This document shows, in pieces, positions 35,344 to 43,653 of a stretch of 64,000 nucleotides of DNA (positions are counted from its first letter, which is position 1; each line of letters starts with the position of its first letter). Location: the NCBI RefSeq assembly GCF_000721175.1, contig NZ_JOEZ01000003.1:451476-515475 (forward strand), given 5' to 3'. The stretch is from Streptomyces anulatus (lineage in GTDB: Bacteria; Actinomycetota; Actinomycetes; Streptomycetales; Streptomycetaceae). Below the pieces are notes generated by a model. That model was not told the DNA's origin. It worked only from the letters and a program-made list of their open reading frames with translations, and did not search any database. Both the position numbers and the translations under genes were made by a program.

Positions 35344-36018
35344 ATGAAGAGCGATCTTTTTTCCAGCGAGCACATGGCCCAGCCGGCCACCGCCCCCGGC
35401 ATGACCCTGCAGAACTCCAAGTCGATCAAGTACGCCGTCAACGGGGAGATGCACGCCCGGCAGGGCTCGATGATCGCCTTCCGCGGCAACCTCCAGTTCG
35501 AGCGCAAGGGCCAGGGCCTCGGCGGGATGCTCAAGCGTGCGGTCACCGGCGAGGGCCTCGCGCTGATGGCCGTCCGCGGCCAGGGCGAGGCGTGGTTCGC
35601 GCACGAGGCGGCGAACTGTTTCATCGTGGAGCTGGACCAGGGCGACTCCATCACCATCAACGGCCGCAACGTCCTCTGTTTCGACCCCACGCTCTCCTAC
35701 GAGATCAAGACCGTGAAGGGCGCCGGAATGGTCGGCGGCGGCCTCTTCAACAGCGTCTTCACGGGCTACGGCAAGCTCGGCCTGATGTGTGAGGGCACCC
35801 CGATCGTGATCCCCGTGACGGCCGCCCAGCCGGTGTACGTGGACACGGACGCGGTCGTCGGCTGGAGCCAGCAGCTCACCACCAGCCTGAACCGCTCGCA
35901 GAGCGTCGGCTCGATGGTGCGCGGCGGATCCGGCGAGGCCGTCCAGCTGATGCTCCAGGGCGAGGGTTTCGTCATCGTGCGGCCGAGCGAGGCCAGGCCC
36001 GACAAGACCTCCAACTGA
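35344..36018 (+). CDS. AIM24 family protein
   Basis: Protein of 224 residues of the AIM24/TIGR00266 family, a double beta-helix (TRAP-like) fold found in mitochondria and bacteria. Segments: VNGEMHARQGSMIAFRGNLQF, GEAWFAHEAANCFIVELD, YEIKTVKGAGMVGGGLFNSVF and the Gly-rich loop GSMVRGGSGEAVQL. There is no signal peptide. The role is not established; the fold often scaffolds RNA or membrane complexes. ATG 35344 lies 9 bases after GAGGA. It is divergent from the PTH2-like gene across ~70 bases. The following 368 bases (36019-36386) contain only GC-rich sequence without a gene I can support. Confidence 0.78.
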   Translation: MKSDLFSSEHMAQPATAPGMTLQNSKSIKYAVNGEMHARQGSMIAFRGNLQFERKGQGLGGMLKRAVTGEGLALMAVRGQGEAWFAHEAANCFIVELDQGDSITINGRNVLCFDPTLSYEIKTVKGAGMVGGGLFNSVFTGYGKLGLMCEGTPIVIPVTAAQPVYVDTDAVVGWSQQLTTSLNRSQSVGSMVRGGSGEAVQLMLQGEGFVIVRPSEARPDKTSN

Positions 36019-36386
36019 GCCTGGACCTCAGGGGTGTGGGTCACGGTACGGCCTCCGCGGCGCCTGGGTGCTGCGCGGGGCCGACCTCCCGGCGCTCCGA
36101 CCGTGACCGGGGCCGCCGGGGTCCTCGCATCCGGCCAGGACGGCGCCGGACAGCACCGACTCCCGGCAACTTCGGCACGGCGTCACTCCGTCCGCGTGAG
36201 GAACGGACGTCGGTGATCGGGGGAGGGCATGGGTAATGCCGGCCATCGATGTCGCTGTGCTTCCGGCCGTTGTCGTCATGTCGTCGGCCTTGCCCACGCC
36301 GTGGCGGACGGTGTGCTGGGGTACCGCCACCGGGCCGCGCGGCTCCGCAGGGAGCAGGAGAACGCCCGGGCCCCGCGCCACGCCGA

Positions 36387-37259
36387 TCAGCCCTCCATCA
36401 GCTCCGAGACCTTCACGAAGCGGTAGCCGCGCTCGCGCAGCTCCGGAACGATTCTGCGGACCGCCTCCCCGGTGACCGGCGCCGCACTGCTCGTGCAGTG
36501 CATGACCACCAGCGATCCCGGCCGCACCCCGTCCAGCACCTGCTCGGCCACCGCCCCCGCGTCCGTCGCGAACGCGTCACCGCTCACCACGTCCCACTGC
36601 ACCGCCGTCACGTTGGCCGGGGCCAGCGCGCGCAGGGCGGCGTCGTCGTAGCAGCCGCCGGGGAAGCGGAAGTACGGCACCACATTCCGTACCCCGGCCG
36701 CCCGGAACGCCGAGAAGGCCCGCTCCACGTCGCGGGCCATGGAGTCCTTCGCGACCACCGGCAGGCCGTAGCAGTCGGCGGTGAAGGCGTAGTGGCTGTA
36801 GGAGTGGTTGGCGACCTCGAACAGGCCGTCCGCGCCGATGCCCTTCGCCTGGGCCGGGTACTCCTCCGCCCAGCGGCCGGTCATGAAGACGGTCGAGGGC
36901 ACCTTCAGCCGCCGCAGCAGCGCGATCAGCTCCTGGTTGTCGAAGCGCTCGCCCGCCTTCGCCCGGGGGCCCTGATCGGCTGTCATGTCGGCGTCGAAGG
37001 TGAGCGCGACGACCTTCTCCGCCGCGCCGCCGCCTGCCGTGCCCCCGCCCGTCGTCCGCCGTTCGAAGACCGGGGTGCGCCCCGCCGGGCCGGGGGCCAT
37101 GGTGGGCGGCTTCTTCGGGCCGGCGGAGGCGGAGGCAGCGGCGGAGGGGGCGGTGGCGCTGAGGGAGGGGGCCGGGGTTGCGCACCCGGCCAGGGCGCCG
37201 CCGAGCACCAGGGCTCCCAGAACGGCTGAAGCGGTCATTTCTTGTGATGATCTGATCAT
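36387..37259 (-). CDS. Polysaccharide deacetylase (NodB-type) lipoprotein
   Basis: Extracytoplasmic carbohydrate esterase of family 4, 290 residues, probably removing N-acetyl groups from peptidoglycan or another polymer. The N-terminus has a lipobox (LVLGGALAGC) and a Pro/Ala linker. The NodB domain runs from VVALTFDADMT (motif 1, catalytic Asp and metal Asp) through ANHSYSHYAF (motif 2, metal His pair), YFRFPGGCYDD (motif 3), VQWDVVSGDAF (motif 4) and LVVMHCT (motif 5). ATG 37259 is used because it supplies an Arg in the signal n-region; ATG 37238 in frame is an alternative. No good ribosome site is seen for either. Confidence 0.82.
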   Translation of the reverse strand: MIRSSQEMTASAVLGALVLGGALAGCATPAPSLSATAPSAAASASAGPKKPPTMAPGPAGRTPVFERRTTGGGTAGGGAAEKVVALTFDADMTADQGPRAKAGERFDNQELIALLRRLKVPSTVFMTGRWAEEYPAQAKGIGADGLFEVANHSYSHYAFTADCYGLPVVAKDSMARDVERAFSAFRAAGVRNVVPYFRFPGGCYDDAALRALAPANVTAVQWDVVSGDAFATDAGAVAEQVLDGVRPGSLVVMHCTSSAAPVTGEAVRRIVPELRERGYRFVKVSELMEG

Positions 37260-37365
37260 TAACGGAAAATATCGGACTCCACCACCGGAGGCTCCCCGCG
37301 GCGCTCCGAGGGACACCCCGGTGGCCCCGGCCCGGCTCAGGCTCCGACCCCGCTCCGCTTCCTGA

Positions 37366-38193
37366 TCAGGAGACCGGTGCGGGCCGAACGGCCGCTCGCC
37401 GGCGGTGGCGCCCCGGCCGCCAGGACGCGACGAGGGCCGCAGCCAGCAGCAGTTCGGCGATGTCCCCGCCGTAGTACATGATCTCCGCGCCACCCCGGAC
37501 CTGAGCGATCGGAGCGTGTACGTCGATGAGGAAACCGCCGTACATCAACTGGGAGATCGTGGCGTGCGCGGCCACCGCGACGCCCAGGACCACCAGGCGG
37601 GCGGGCACCCCGGGGCGGGACGGCGCCGGGTCCGGGCCCGCGATCACCCAGGCGAACAGGCAGCCGGAGAGCAGGAAGTGGGCGTGCATGAACCAGTGCA
37701 GGAACGGCCGGTCCATCGTGGCGTCGAACAATGGCGTGAAGTACAGCACCGCCAGCGTGCCGGTGCTCAGCACCAGGGCCGGGACCGGGTGGGCCACCGC
37801 ACGTACGGGGCGGCTGTGCAACAGCCCGGTCAGGCGTCTGGCCCGCGGGACGGGCAGGGTGCGCAGCAGGAGGGTGACGGGGGCGCCCAGCACCAGGCCG
37901 AGCGGCGCGTACATGCCGATGAGCATGTGCTGGGTCATGTGCCCCCGGAAGTCCTCATGGGCGAACGGCGCGACGGGCGGCAGCAGCGCCGCGGCCAGGA
38001 CCGCGCATCCGGCGAGGAAGCTCACCGTCCGCCACCGGCCCCACCCCAGGGCGGGGCGGCGGGCGCGGGCCCGGTGGGCGAGCAGGAGGTAGCCGCCTGC
38101 GAGCAGGGCGACCGCCGTGGCGGGCAGCAGCACCTCCCATACGCCGCCGCCTCCCGCGTCCCCGCCGTGCGGGTGGTGTGTGCCGCCGCCCAT
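37366..38193 (-). CDS. Cytochrome c oxidase assembly protein (CtaG family)
   Basis: Seven-helix membrane protein of 275 residues, caa3_CtaG family. His-rich helices are clear: FRGHMTQHMLIGMYAPLGLV, FLHWFMHAHFLLSGCLFAWV and AVAAHATISQLMYGGFL. Family members help place copper in cytochrome oxidase or import copper. The N-terminus (HHPHGGDAG) is itself His-rich. The start ATG overlaps the stop of the upstream DUF2243 gene by one base, so they form an operon. A link to copper or oxidase assembly is inferred from the family and from the conserved His residues. Confidence 0.85.
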   Translation of the reverse strand: MGGGTHHPHGGDAGGGGVWEVLLPATAVALLAGGYLLLAHRARARRPALGWGRWRTVSFLAGCAVLAAALLPPVAPFAHEDFRGHMTQHMLIGMYAPLGLVLGAPVTLLLRTLPVPRARRLTGLLHSRPVRAVAHPVPALVLSTGTLAVLYFTPLFDATMDRPFLHWFMHAHFLLSGCLFAWVIAGPDPAPSRPGVPARLVVLGVAVAAHATISQLMYGGFLIDVHAPIAQVRGGAEIMYYGGDIAELLLAAALVASWRPGRHRRRAAVRPAPVS

Positions 38194-38807
38194 CAGGACG
38201 GACGTCCGCCCCGATCGGCGGTCCCGGGAACGTCGGGGACGCCGGGAGCGTCACCGGTGTCCGGAGCCTCCGGATTCCTGGGATCGAACGGACTGCCGCT
38301 GCGCTGCAGAAGGTAGCCGCCGATCACCAAAAGGAGCCCCAGGAGCAGGAAGCCGAGGTCCCACCAGAGCTGGTGAGGGCCGCCGTGGACATGGTGGATG
38401 CCGAGGACGTGGTGGTCCAGGACGCCTTCGACCAGGTTGAACAGGCCCCAGCCCACCAGGATCCAGCCCCACAGCACCCGGGAGGTCCACACCCGGCGTC
38501 GGCCATGGGTCACGCGCGAGTAGAGGATGCCCAGGCCCACCAGCACCGCCACCCAGCAGACCGTGTGGAAGATGCCGTCCCACACCGTGTTCATCTCCAG
38601 GCCGGAAACCGTGTTCGGCGAGTAGTACTTCACCCCGATCCGGTCGTCGTCGGTGCTGGTCAGCATGTGGTGCCACTGGAGGAGCTGGTGCAGGAGGATT
38701 CCGTCCAGGAATCCGCCGAGGCCCACCCCGAGCACGATCCCCGGGAGCTGAATGCTCCTCGGGATGGCACCGGCACCGGTCGGCGCCTTGTCCGCACTGA
38801 TGGCCAC
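38193..38807 (-). CDS. DUF2243 membrane protein
   Basis: Membrane protein of 204 residues with four predicted helices and many histidines in the membrane part: LDGILLHQLLQWHHML, WDGIFHTVCWVAVLVGLG and LVEGVLDHHVLGIHHVHGGPH. The soluble C-terminus is Pro/Asp-rich. DUF2243 genes commonly neighbour ctaG-like genes, and here the two overlap by one base, so a shared job in metal handling or terminal-oxidase assembly is likely but unproven. It is the first gene of the pair on the minus strand. Confidence 0.8.
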   Translation of the reverse strand: MAISADKAPTGAGAIPRSIQLPGIVLGVGLGGFLDGILLHQLLQWHHMLTSTDDDRIGVKYYSPNTVSGLEMNTVWDGIFHTVCWVAVLVGLGILYSRVTHGRRRVWTSRVLWGWILVGWGLFNLVEGVLDHHVLGIHHVHGGPHQLWWDLGFLLLGLLLVIGGYLLQRSGSPFDPRNPEAPDTGDAPGVPDVPGTADRGGRPS

Positions 38808-38969
38808 TGCACGTCCTCTCCGTCGAAGTCAGGCCGAAGCCGAATTCAAGGCCGAAGCCGAAGCCCGAGCCGCCGGCAGCACGGGTGCCCGCCCCCCGGC
38901 CGCCCACCAGGGATACGGACACCCGTTCAGCCTTGCGGCACCCCGAGCACGGGCAACCGGCTCAGCCCT

Positions 38970-40343
38970 TCAGCACCAAGGCCCCGTCACGGCGAACGTT
39001 GTACCCGGCGTGTAGCAGTTCACGTACATCGTCGAGCCTTCTGGCGAGAAGGTGACCCCGGCGAACTCGCCCCACTCCGGCTCCTCGGGCGTCCCGATGT
39101 TCTGCCGCCCGCGCGCCATCGGGTACACCTCGCCCCGCCGCGTCACCCCGAGCACGTGCTGCGCGCCGCCGCCGTCCTCGCAGACCATCAGCCCGCCGTC
39201 GGCCGCCAGGCAGATGTTGTCGGGGGACTCGCCGGGCAGCTGGACGTCGGTGTCCGGGCCGAAGAGCACGACCAGGGTGAGGCGGCGCTTCCTCGGCTCG
39301 TAGCGCCACACCTGGCCGTGGTGGTCGGCCGCCGAGCCCTCGTCGCTGCGGGCGAAGCTGGAGACGAAGTAGACCGAGGAGTCGCCCCAGTAGCAGCCCT
39401 CCAGCTTCTGCGCGTGCGTGATGCCCTTCGGGCCGAAGTCCTGGAAGCGGATCGCGGTCTCGGCGGCCAGCGGATCCGGTACGGGGACCCACTCGATCCG
39501 GTCGAAGCTCGTGCCGGTCTCCCGGACGGCGGAGAGGTCGGGCACGCCCGGCACCCGCATCGCCTCCAGCTCGCCGCCCGCCCGGAGCGAACCGGTGCCG
39601 CCGAGCGGCTTCTCGGGAAGGAAGCGGTAGAAGAGCCCGAACGGCTTGTCGAACGCGTCCTCGGTCTCGTACACGATCCCGGACTTCGGGTCGACGGCGA
39701 TCGCCTCGTGCTGGAAGCGGCCCATCGCGGTCAGCGGGACGGCCCCGGTGCGGTGCGGATCGGCGCCGTCCACCTCGAAGATGAAGCCGTGGTCCTTGGT
39801 GTAGCCGTTGGTCCCGGCCTTGTCCTCGTTCTCCTCGCAGGTGAGCCAGGTGCGCCACGGGGTGGGCCCGCCCGCGCAGTTCACCGCCGTACCTGCGATG
39901 GCGACGCGCTCGCCGAGCACCTTGTTCCGGCCGTCCAGCTCCAGGGACGTCACGCCGCCCTTGGCCGCCGGGTCGTAGGTCAGCCCCTCGACGGTCGGTA
40001 CGCCGATCTCGGCGGTGTGCCGGTTCTCGTGGTTGCGGACGAGGTGGACCCGCCCGTTGCGGCCGCGCAGGGCGGCCATCCCGTCGTGGTTGCCGGGGAC
40101 CGGCCCCTCGCCGGAGCGCAGCGGTTCGCCCTCCCGGGACAGCACCCGGTAGCGGAAACCTTTCGGCAGGTCGAGCAGACCGTCCGGGTCGGGGACGAGC
40201 GGACCGTAGCCGCTGTGGCCGCGGGCGGCCGCCGTGCCCGCGAAGAGTTCGGAGAAGGCTCCCGTGAAGGCGACCGCGGCGGCTGCGCCGCCGCCTGCCA
40301 GGACCTGGCGTCGGGTGGCGGTGGGACGGGGTGCGGTTGACAT
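38970..40343 (-). CDS. PhoX-type alkaline phosphatase (DUF839)
   Basis: Tat-exported protein of 457 residues. The signal is TRRQVLAGGGAAAAVAFTGAF followed by a TAAA cleavage region. The mature part is a beta-propeller of the PhoX family: HLVRNHENRH, LTCEENEDKAG, GRFQHEAIAVDPKSGIVYETED, PKGITHAQKLEGCYWG and SPDNICLAADGGLMVCEDG. PhoX enzymes bind calcium and iron and hydrolyse phosphomonoesters under phosphate limitation. The ATG 40343 start has AGGGAG 8 bases upstream. Streptomyces hold several such proteins, and some are not proven phosphatases. I did not find a clear PHO box in the short upstream region, which is occupied by the terminator of the OsmC gene. Confidence 0.82.
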   Translation of the reverse strand: MSTAPRPTATRRQVLAGGGAAAAVAFTGAFSELFAGTAAARGHSGYGPLVPDPDGLLDLPKGFRYRVLSREGEPLRSGEGPVPGNHDGMAALRGRNGRVHLVRNHENRHTAEIGVPTVEGLTYDPAAKGGVTSLELDGRNKVLGERVAIAGTAVNCAGGPTPWRTWLTCEENEDKAGTNGYTKDHGFIFEVDGADPHRTGAVPLTAMGRFQHEAIAVDPKSGIVYETEDAFDKPFGLFYRFLPEKPLGGTGSLRAGGELEAMRVPGVPDLSAVRETGTSFDRIEWVPVPDPLAAETAIRFQDFGPKGITHAQKLEGCYWGDSSVYFVSSFARSDEGSAADHHGQVWRYEPRKRRLTLVVLFGPDTDVQLPGESPDNICLAADGGLMVCEDGGGAQHVLGVTRRGEVYPMARGRQNIGTPEEPEWGEFAGVTFSPEGSTMYVNCYTPGTTFAVTGPWC

Positions 40344-40402
40344 GAGGTGACTCCCTGCTGGCGGACAGGTGAAGTGACCCGCACGTGTGTAGCACGCACA
40401 GA

Positions 40403-40433
40403 GGCGCGGGGGAACCATGCGTACCCCCGCGCC
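40403..40433. terminator. Terminator of the OsmC gene
   Basis: GGCGCGGGGG / CCCCCGCGCC with an 11-nt loop, 50 bases beyond the OsmC stop and 60 bases before the PhoX start (both minus strand). Confidence 0.7.
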
Positions 40434-40482
40434 CCGTGTTGCTGCCGGGACGGCCCCGATGGGAGCAGCCGTCCGCGCGACC

Positions 40483-40908
40483 TCAGGCCAGCGAGGCCGA
40501 CAGGGTGATCGTCGTGCCCGTCAGCGCCTGGCTGACCGGGCAGTTCGCCTTGGCGTCCTCGGCGGCCTTCACGAAGGTGTCCTCGTCGAGACCGGGGACC
40601 GTGCCCTCGACCGTGAGGTGGATGCCGGTGATGCCGGTGCCGGGCTGGAAGGTGACCTCGGCCTTCGTCTCCAGCTTGGTGGGCGGGGTGCCGGCGCCCG
40701 CGAGGCCGTGGGAGAGCGCCATCGAGAAGCAGCTGGAGTGGGCGGCGGCGATGAGCTCCTCGGGGCTCGTCTTCCCGTTCGCCTGCTCCGAGCGGGCGGG
40801 CCAGGAGACGGGGTAGTCGCCGATGCCGGAGGAGTCGAAGGTGACGACCCCCTTGCCCTCGATCAGGTTGCCTTCCCAGTTCGTGTGCGCCTGACGCGTG
40901 GTAGCCAT
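40483..40908 (-). CDS. osmC: OsmC family peroxiredoxin
   Basis: Thiol-dependent organic hydroperoxide reductase, 141 residues, a complete OsmC domain. The two redox cysteines are Cys60 in AAHSSCFSMALSH and Cys123 in AKANCPVSQAL; the Arg/Glu pair (ARSE and SPEEL) is also present. It would reduce lipid or organic hydroperoxides in the cytoplasm. It is monocistronic, with a tandem repeat just upstream at 40931-40964 and a terminator downstream. Confidence 0.88.
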   Translation of the reverse strand: MATTRQAHTNWEGNLIEGKGVVTFDSSGIGDYPVSWPARSEQANGKTSPEELIAAAHSSCFSMALSHGLAGAGTPPTKLETKAEVTFQPGTGITGIHLTVEGTVPGLDEDTFVKAAEDAKANCPVSQALTGTTITLSASLA

Positions 40909-40930
40909 GCTGAATCCCTTCGAACGGTGT

Positions 40931-40964
40931 GCGGTTGTACGGGATATGCGGTCGTGCGGGATAT
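40931..40964. repeat. Two 17-bp direct repeats upstream of osmC
   Basis: GCGGTTGTACGGGATAT and GCGGTCGTGCGGGATAT are adjacent (15 of 17 identical), 23 to 56 bases upstream of the osmC start on the minus strand. The position suits a regulator-binding site or a duplicated promoter region. Confidence 0.7.
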
Positions 40965-41013
40965 GCGGGGCGCGCCGTCGTGCGCCGTGCCCCGTCGCGT
41001 TACGCCCCCGAAC

Positions 41014-42105
41014 CTACTGCGCCACCAGCCCCTTCGCGTCACGCGCCAGCGCCGTCAGCCGGGAGATCGCCCGGAAGTACTTCTTCCGGTACCCGCCGTT
41101 CAGCATCTCGTCGCTGAACAGCCGGTCGAAGGGCAGCCCAGAGGCGAGCACCGGAACCTCCCGGTCGTACAGCCGGTCGGCCAGCACCACCAGGCGCAGC
41201 GCGGTCGACTGGTCGGGCACCGCCGTCACCCCGGTCAGGCAGACCGCGCCGATGTCGTCGGTCAGCGCGCCGTACCGGCTCGGGTGGACCCGGGCCAGGT
41301 GCTCCAGCAGCCCTGGGAAGTCGTCGAGGGACGCGCTCGGCGTGGCGTACGCGGCCCGGGTGACCTGCTCGTCGTCGTACGGCGGCGGGGCCTCGGGCAG
41401 ACCGCGGTGCCGGTAGTCCTCGCCGTCGATGCGCAGCGGGCGGAAGTGCGCGGACAGGCCCTGGATCTCGCGCAGGAAGTCGACGGCGGCGAACCGGCCC
41501 TCGCCGAGCTTGCCCGGCAGCGTGTTCGAGGTCGCGGCCAGCGCCACCCCGTTCTCCACGAGCCGACGGAGCAGCGAGGAGACGAGCACGGTGTCGCCCG
41601 GGTCGTCCAGCTCGAACTCGTCGATGCACAGCAGCCGGTGCCCGCTCAGGGTCTGCACGGTCTGCTGGAAGCCCAGCGCGCCGACGAGGTTCGTCAGCTC
41701 CACGAACGTGCCGAACGCCTTCAGCGACGGCTCGGCGGGCGTGGCGTGCCAGAGCGACGCCAGCAGGTGGGTCTTGCCGACGCCGTAGCCGCCGTCCAGA
41801 TAGACCCCGCGCGGCCCGGCCGGTGCGGCCGGCTTCTTGCTGAACCACTTGCGCCGCCCGGGACCCGTCGCGTGCGCGCCGCCGAGCCCGGCGGCGAAGC
41901 CCGCCAGAACCGTGACCGCCTCGCTCTGGCTGGGCTGGTTCGGATCGGGGACGTACGTGTCGAAGCGCACCGAGTCGAAGCGCGGCGGCGGCACCATCTC
42001 GGCGACCAGACGGTCTGCGGGGACGTGCGGCTCACGGGCGCACAGGGACAGCGGGGCCGTTTCGGCAAGGGGGCTCTGCCCCGGAAACGCGGTGGATGAC
42101 GACAC
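41014..42105 (-). CDS. zapE: Cell division protein ZapE-like ATPase (AFG1 family)
   Basis: AFG1/ZapE P-loop ATPase, 363 residues. Walker A is YLDGGYGVGKTHLLASL (about residue 110), Walker B is LLCIDEFELDDPGD, and sensor Asn lies in ALAATSNTLPG. The tail LFSDEMLNGGYRKKYFRAI is typical. ZapE in Proteobacteria modulates the FtsZ ring; the actinobacterial role is not established. GTG 42105 follows GGTGGAGAG; a longer frame upstream lies inside the divergent reductase gene and is rejected. Only 37 bases separate it from the start of the RibD-like gene. Confidence 0.8.
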   Translation of the reverse strand: MSSSTAFPGQSPLAETAPLSLCAREPHVPADRLVAEMVPPPRFDSVRFDTYVPDPNQPSQSEAVTVLAGFAAGLGGAHATGPGRRKWFSKKPAAPAGPRGVYLDGGYGVGKTHLLASLWHATPAEPSLKAFGTFVELTNLVGALGFQQTVQTLSGHRLLCIDEFELDDPGDTVLVSSLLRRLVENGVALAATSNTLPGKLGEGRFAAVDFLREIQGLSAHFRPLRIDGEDYRHRGLPEAPPPYDDEQVTRAAYATPSASLDDFPGLLEHLARVHPSRYGALTDDIGAVCLTGVTAVPDQSTALRLVVLADRLYDREVPVLASGLPFDRLFSDEMLNGGYRKKYFRAISRLTALARDAKGLVAQ

Positions 42106-42142
42106 AACTCTCCACCCTAAGGCCCGTGCCAGACTGCAACCC

Positions 42143-42970
42143 ATGCGAAGCCTGTTCCCTGTGACGGACCTGACAAAGAGCGCTGTGGGGGGCGAGGACC
42201 CGTCGGGCCCGCTCACCGACCGCGAGTGGAGCCTCGACGAGCTGGCGGAGGCCTACGCCTACCCCGCGGACCTCCCCGCCGGGAAGGCCCGGAGGCCCGG
42301 GGCCGCCTGGCTGCGAGCCAACATGGTCTCCACCCTCGACGGGGCCGCCCAGCACGACGGCCGTTCGCAGGGCATCTCCTGCGCGGCGGACATGCGGATC
42401 TTCGGCACCCTGCGGGGCCTGGCCGACGTGGTGATCGCCGGGGCCGAGACCGTACGCCTGGAGGGGTACCGTCCGGCCCGCGCCCGGGAGGCGTTCGCCG
42501 CGCGGCGGGCGGCCGCCGGGCAGGGCCCCGCGCCCGCCGTCGCGGTGGTGACCGGCTCGATGCACCTGGACTTCTCGCTGCCGCTGTTCACCGAGCCGCT
42601 CGTCCCGACGCTCGTGGTGACCGGCGCCGGGGCCCCCGCGGACCGGATCACGGCGGCCCGGCAGGCGGGCGCCGAGGTGGTGATCGCGGGCGAGGGCACC
42701 CGGGTGGACCCGGCCCGGGCCGTGCGCGAGCTGGCCGCCCGAGGGCTGAGGCGGCAGCTCACCGAGGGCGGGCCCCGGCTGCTCGGCCAGTTCGTGGCGG
42801 CGGATGTGCTGGACGAGCTGTGCCTGACGGTGTCCCCGATGCTGACCGCCGGGGACGCCCAGCGGATCGCGGGCGGCCCCGGGCTCGCCGTGCCGGAACG
42901 TTTTTCCCTGACGTCCCTGCTGGAAGAGGCCGGGTTCCTCTTCACTCGGTACCGTCGGACCGACAGTTAG
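42143..42970 (+). CDS. RibD C-terminal-like pyrimidine reductase family protein
   Basis: Dihydrofolate-reductase-fold protein of 275 residues matching the RibD C-terminal (5-amino-6-(5-phosphoribosylamino)uracil reductase) family: ANMVSTLDGAAQHDGRS, GLADVVIAGAETVRLEGYRPA, LTEGGPRLLGQFVAADVLDELCLTVSP. It lacks the deaminase half of RibD, and no other rib gene is adjacent. It may therefore act in a flavin-like or deazaflavin-related reduction, or be an orphan reductase. ATG 42143 has no ribosome site; leaderless translation is likely given the 37-base divergent gap to zapE. A stem-loop overlaps its stop codon. Confidence 0.75.
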   Translation: MRSLFPVTDLTKSAVGGEDPSGPLTDREWSLDELAEAYAYPADLPAGKARRPGAAWLRANMVSTLDGAAQHDGRSQGISCAADMRIFGTLRGLADVVIAGAETVRLEGYRPARAREAFAARRAAAGQGPAPAVAVVTGSMHLDFSLPLFTEPLVPTLVVTGAGAPADRITAARQAGAEVVIAGEGTRVDPARAVRELAARGLRRQLTEGGPRLLGQFVAADVLDELCLTVSPMLTAGDAQRIAGGPGLAVPERFSLTSLLEEAGFLFTRYRRTDS

Positions 42971-42989
42971 CGGAATTTATCGTTCCGCT
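42969..42989 (+). terminator. Stem-loop overlapping the reductase stop codon
   Basis: AGCGGAA-TTTATCG-TTCCGCT begins inside the TAG stop codon at 42968-42970. A 7-bp stem with a 7-nt loop; a weak terminator. Confidence 0.55.
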
Positions 42990-43057
42990 TAGCTCCGGCT
43001 GGGCAGACTTACCCCTGCAGTCCCCGTGGAAGCGCGGGGAAGGATGGTTTCAGCAAA

Positions 43058-43073
43058 CGACCGTCGACGGTCG
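43058..43073. promoter_or_regulatory. Perfect 16-bp palindrome before the 43116 gene
   Basis: CGACCGTCGACGGTCG lies 43-58 bases upstream of the GTG start at 43116, in the leader or promoter. It is followed by another short palindrome CGTCGACG. Binding protein unknown. Confidence 0.5.
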
Positions 43074-43115
43074 AGCCGGTCGTCGACGAGACGAAGAAGC
43101 GGAAGGGCGCCTGTC

Positions 43116-43586
43116 GTGTTCACAAGCGTTTTGATGATCGAGAAGCCGCTCACCCCCGAGGACGTGGACTTCGTCACCACCCTCCACGGCGAGGAGCGGA
43201 TCTCGTTCGTCGTTCTGTTGCAGCCGCGCGGTGACCAGGCCGATGTCCTGCTGCGCGCGATCGACGACGTGGCGATGGGGGAACTGAAGGAAGCGGTCCG
43301 CGAGGGGGAGGAGCCGGAGGGCGACGAGGCCCGCGAGACCGCCCAGATCGGCCTGGAGTACTCCCTCCGGGCCCTGCGCGAGGCGGGCTCCGAAGCGGTC
43401 GGACAGGTGATCGAAGATCACCCCCTGGACAAACTGACGGCCGTCGTCGAGGAGGCGGGCGCGGACGAGGTCATCGTCCTGACCGCCCCGCACTACGTGG
43501 AGGAGTTCTTCCACCGCGACTGGGCCTCCCGGGCCCGGCACAAGGTGGGCGTCCCGGTGCTCAAGCTCTTCGCGCACAGCGAATAG
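43116..43586 (+). CDS. Conserved hypothetical protein upstream of murC
   Basis: Cytosolic protein of 156 residues, a small alpha/beta fold. Segments: VLMIEKPLTPEDVDFVTTLHG, ERISFVVLLQPRGDQADVLL, TAVVEEAGADEVIVLTAPHYV and HKVGVPVLKLFAHSE. The alternation of hydrophobic strands and acidic helices resembles a universal-stress-protein-like fold. Some databases label such proteins indole-3-glycerol phosphate synthase, but I see no TrpC active-site motif and the length is far too short. The start is GTG 43116, 9 bases after GGAAGG. It is 67 bases upstream of murC on the same strand. Confidence 0.7.
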   Translation: MFTSVLMIEKPLTPEDVDFVTTLHGEERISFVVLLQPRGDQADVLLRAIDDVAMGELKEAVREGEEPEGDEARETAQIGLEYSLRALREAGSEAVGQVIEDHPLDKLTAVVEEAGADEVIVLTAPHYVEEFFHRDWASRARHKVGVPVLKLFAHSE

Positions 43587-43653
43587 GCTGGCCCCGCGGT
43601 CCGGGTCGGCCCCCGGCCGCCGTCCGAACCGCAGCGACCACGCAGGAGCACAG

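Noticed and set aside
36019..36386. Short open frames on both strands between AIM24 and the deacetylase gene
   Set aside because: Overlapping Arg/Gly/Pro-rich frames without ribosome sites or domains; no evidence of coding.
43116..43586. Annotation as indole-3-glycerol phosphate synthase
   Set aside because: 156 residues is too short for TrpC and the catalytic Lys/Glu motifs are absent.
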